From: Plasmopara viticola | Lineage: Eukaryota; Oomycota; Peronosporomycetes; Peronosporales; Peronosporaceae | Reading direction: 5' to 3' | Assembly (NCBI GenBank): GCA_001695595.3 | Contig: MBPM02000195.1 | Span: forward strand, 1-64,000 | Length of the DNA stretch: 64,000 nucleotides | Shown here: positions 62,561 through 64,000 of the stretch, piece by piece | Layout of the letters: the number at the start of each line of letters is the position of its first letter | Position numbering within the stretch: position 1 is the first letter of the stretch | Position numbers and translations under genes: made by a program | Notes under the pieces: model-generated | Databases searched by the model: none | Told to the model about the DNA's origin: nothing | What the model saw: the letters and a program-made list of their open reading frames with translations, nothing else

Positions 62561-62599
62561 TTTAGGGTTAAGAGGTTAGGGTTCAGGTGTAGGGTTTAG
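62561..62599 (+). repeat. Interstitial telomeric block 25
   Basis: Thirty-nine bases: TTTAGGG, TTAAGAG, GTTAGGG, TTCAGG, TGTAGGG, TTTAG. The left flank has an extra T (GAGTTTCTTC). Confidence 0.92.
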
Positions 62600-64000
62600 C
62601 CTCAGGTACGTTCAATACAGCTTCCTGGACATGCAGCCACGCGTTTCAAGTAGAACATAGCGATTGCTGCTCCAATAGAAGCGTCGATTTTTCCCACGGC
62701 CTCAAATACGTCAAATCTAGCATTCTGAGCAAGCACATACGCGTTGCAAACGTAACTTAGCGAGTTCTGCTCCATTCGATGCGCCGATTCTTCCTACGGC
62801 GTCAGATCCGTCAAATCTAGCTTCCAGGACATGCAGACACGCGTTCCGTGCGTAACTGAGCGTGTTCTGCTCTATTTGAAGGGACAATTCTTTCTCCAGC
62901 CTCAGATACGTCTAATACAGCTTCCTGGACATGCAGCCACGCGTTTCAAGTAGAGCATAGCGATTGCTGCTCCAGTAGAAGCGCCGATTCTTCCCACGGC
63001 CTCAGATACGTGAAATCTAGCATCCTGAGCAAGCACATACGCGTTTCAAGCGTAACTTAGCGAGTTCTGCTCCATTTGATGCGCCGATTCTTCCTACGGC
63101 GTCAGATCCGTCAAATCTAGCTTCCAGGACATGCAGACACGCGTTCCGTGCGTAACTGAGCGTGTTCTGCTATATTTGAAGAACCGATTCTTCCTACAGC
63201 CTCAGATACGTTCAATACAGCTGCCTGGATATGCAGCCACGCGTTTCAAGTAGAACTTAGCGATTGCTGCTCCATAGAAGCGCCGATTTTTCCCACGGCC
63301 TCAGATACGTCATATCTAGCATTCTGAGCAAGCACATACGCGTTGCAAACGTAACTTAGCGAGTTCTGCTCCATTCGATGCGCCGATTCTTCCTACGGCG
63401 TCAGATCCGTCAAATCTAGCTTCCAGGACATGCAGACACGCGTTCCGTGCGTAACTGAGCGTGTTCTGCTATATTTGAAGAACCGATTCTTCCTACAGCC
63501 TCAAAATCCGTTCAATACAGCTGCCTGGATATGCAGCCACGCGTTTCAAGTAGAACTTAGCGATTGCTGCTCCAGTAGAAGCGCCGATTCTTCCTACGGC
63601 CTCAGATACGTCGAATCTCGCTTTCTGAGCAAGCACATACGCGTTGCAAGCAAATCTTTGCGAATACTGCTCCATTTGAAGCGCCGGTTTTTCCTACGGC
63701 CTCAGATTCGTCAAATCTAGCTTCCTAAGCAAGCACATATGCGTTGCAAGCGTACCTTAGCGAGTTCTGCTCCATTTGATGCGCCGATTCTTCCTACGGC
63801 TCAGATACGTCAAATCTAGCTTTCTGAGCAAGCACATATGCAATGCAAGCGTACTCTAGCGAGTTCTGCTCCATTTGAAGCGCCGACTCTTCCCACGGCC
63901 TCAGATACGTCAAATATAGCTTCCAGGACATGCAGACACGAGTTGCGAGCGTAACTAAGCGAGTTCATCTTTAGGGTTAAGAGGTTAGGGTTTAGGGTTT
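62600..64000 (+). repeat. Terminal mixed satellite, copies of 56-60 kb segments
   Basis: 62,640-63,170 resembles about 59,810-60,340 (AGCATTCTGAGC, GCGTCAGATCCGTC, CTGCTATATTTGAAG). 63,270-63,830 resembles 58,250-58,800, including the rare CCTCAAAATCCGTTC and GATACGTCGAATCTCGC. The final 200 bp resemble 57,180-57,383. The array continues past the window edge. Confidence 0.85.
63970..64000 (+). repeat. Interstitial telomeric block 26, cut by window end
   Basis: The visible 31 bases (TTTAGGG, TTAAGAG, GTTAGGG, TTTAGGG, TTT) and the GAGTTCATC flank match block 21 exactly. This is therefore more likely another internal block than the start of a true telomere, but the window ends inside it. Confidence 0.9.

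Larger units (their letters stand above)
60770..62600 (+). repeat. 1,207-bp repeat with paired telomeric blocks 311 bp apart
   Basis: Blocks at 61,043 and 61,354 (311 bp) recur at 62,250 and 62,561 (311 bp); the pairs are 1,207 bp apart. Markers at 60,774 and 61,981 confirm the 1,207-bp offset. The 311-bp unit is two ordinary monomers and one telomere-bearing monomer, the shortest such unit in the window. Single-base indels are frequent from about 61,350 to 62,600. Confidence 0.88.
1..64000 (+). repeat. 100-bp satellite array filling the window
   Basis: A monomer of about 100 bp recurs head to tail across the whole window. Each begins at TCAGATACGTC (or TCAGATACGTTC), passes through AGCTTCCTG or AGCTTCCAGG, then a GCGTT-CAAG core, then CTTAGCGA, and ends in GAAGCGCCGATTCTTCCTAC-GGCC with variants. 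Starts at 38,834, 38,934, 39,034 and 39,134 show an exact 100-bp step. Main variants are A (GGACATGCAGCCACGCG, then AGTAGAACTTAGCGATTGC), B (AGCAAGCACATACGCG with GAATATTTGCGAATACTGC), C (AGCAAGCACATATGCG with GTACCTTAGCGAG) and D (CCAGGACATGCAGACACG with GAGCGTAACTAAGCGAG). All copies share one orientation. One hand-counted A monomer (38,834-38,933) is about 50% GC with about seven CpG. Nothing here identifies a known named satellite. Confidence 0.97.

Noticed and set aside
464..63720. About 110 open frames of 60-109 codons on both strands, with recurring peptide patterns
   Set aside because: They recur at satellite and higher-order periods, overlap one another on opposite strands, and exist because the 100-bp monomer has few stops and shifts frame by one each time. 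The recurring peptides are the monomer translated, not a protein family.
1..64000. CRISPR array, given regular short repeats
   Set aside because: The whole monomer is conserved, with no short repeat plus variable spacer pattern. No cas genes are present, and the telomere-type repeats point to a eukaryote.
63970..64000. Start of a true chromosome-end telomere at the right edge
   Set aside because: The visible bases match internal block 21, including the decayed second heptad and GAGTTCATC flank. Nothing beyond 64,000 can be seen.
1..64000. Centromeric satellite with a CENP-B-like box
   Set aside because: I saw no convincing match to such a box, and monomer length alone does not show centromere identity. 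The location remains open.

Overview
This window is satellite DNA from end to end. It is built from a degenerate monomer of almost exactly 100 bp that repeats head to tail about 640 times, all in the same orientation. I find no credible protein gene, tRNA, rRNA, CRISPR array or transposase. Open frames of 60-144 codons occur on both strands because the monomers contain few stops. They recur with the satellite period, run through several monomers, and match nothing I recognise, so none is annotated as a CDS. The organism is a eukaryote whose telomere repeat is probably TTTAGGG. That type is found in green plants and many green algae, and also in some protists such as oomycetes and some alveolates. 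I cannot name the species. CpG is not visibly depleted in the monomer, which argues against long-term heavy cytosine methylation.

Layout. (1) 1-10.7 kb: a regular three-monomer higher-order repeat (A-C-D, 299 bp) with a few deletion junctions. (2) 10.7-19.7 kb: a larger 1.88-1.89 kb higher-order repeat made of two parts (X about 895 bp, Y about 998 bp), including three nearly identical tandem 1,893-bp copies at 14.07-19.74 kb. (3) 19.7-22.1 kb: a rearranged transition zone. (4) 22.1-64 kb: a different set of monomer variants forming a patchwork of higher-order repeats (periods about 497, 510, 697-797, 795, 1,110, 1,200, 1,207, 1,210, 1,610 and 1,786 bp). In this part 26 monomers have their 3' portion replaced by about 40 bp of TTTAGGG telomere-type repeat.

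The main findings are as follows. All 26 telomeric blocks lie on the + strand, share the same two junctions, and carry the same degenerate second heptad, so they look like copies of one founding event spread by satellite amplification. A 172-bp AT-rich non-satellite insert (about 26% GC), flanked by TCTT on both sides, interrupts one monomer and was amplified to three copies inside a 1,786-bp repeat at 38.1-43.1 kb. A divergent 270-bp monomer cassette occurs 12 times and seeds its own local arrays.

The most likely setting is a subtelomeric (telomere-associated) or other heterochromatic array. If subtelomeric, strand orientation would place the chromosome end to the right. Several stretches (about 1-0.95, 9.2-10.75, 11.5-12.5, 30.25-30.45, 58.25-59.35 and 61.35-62.6 kb) are dense in single-base indels relative to sister copies and look like imperfect assembly consensus.
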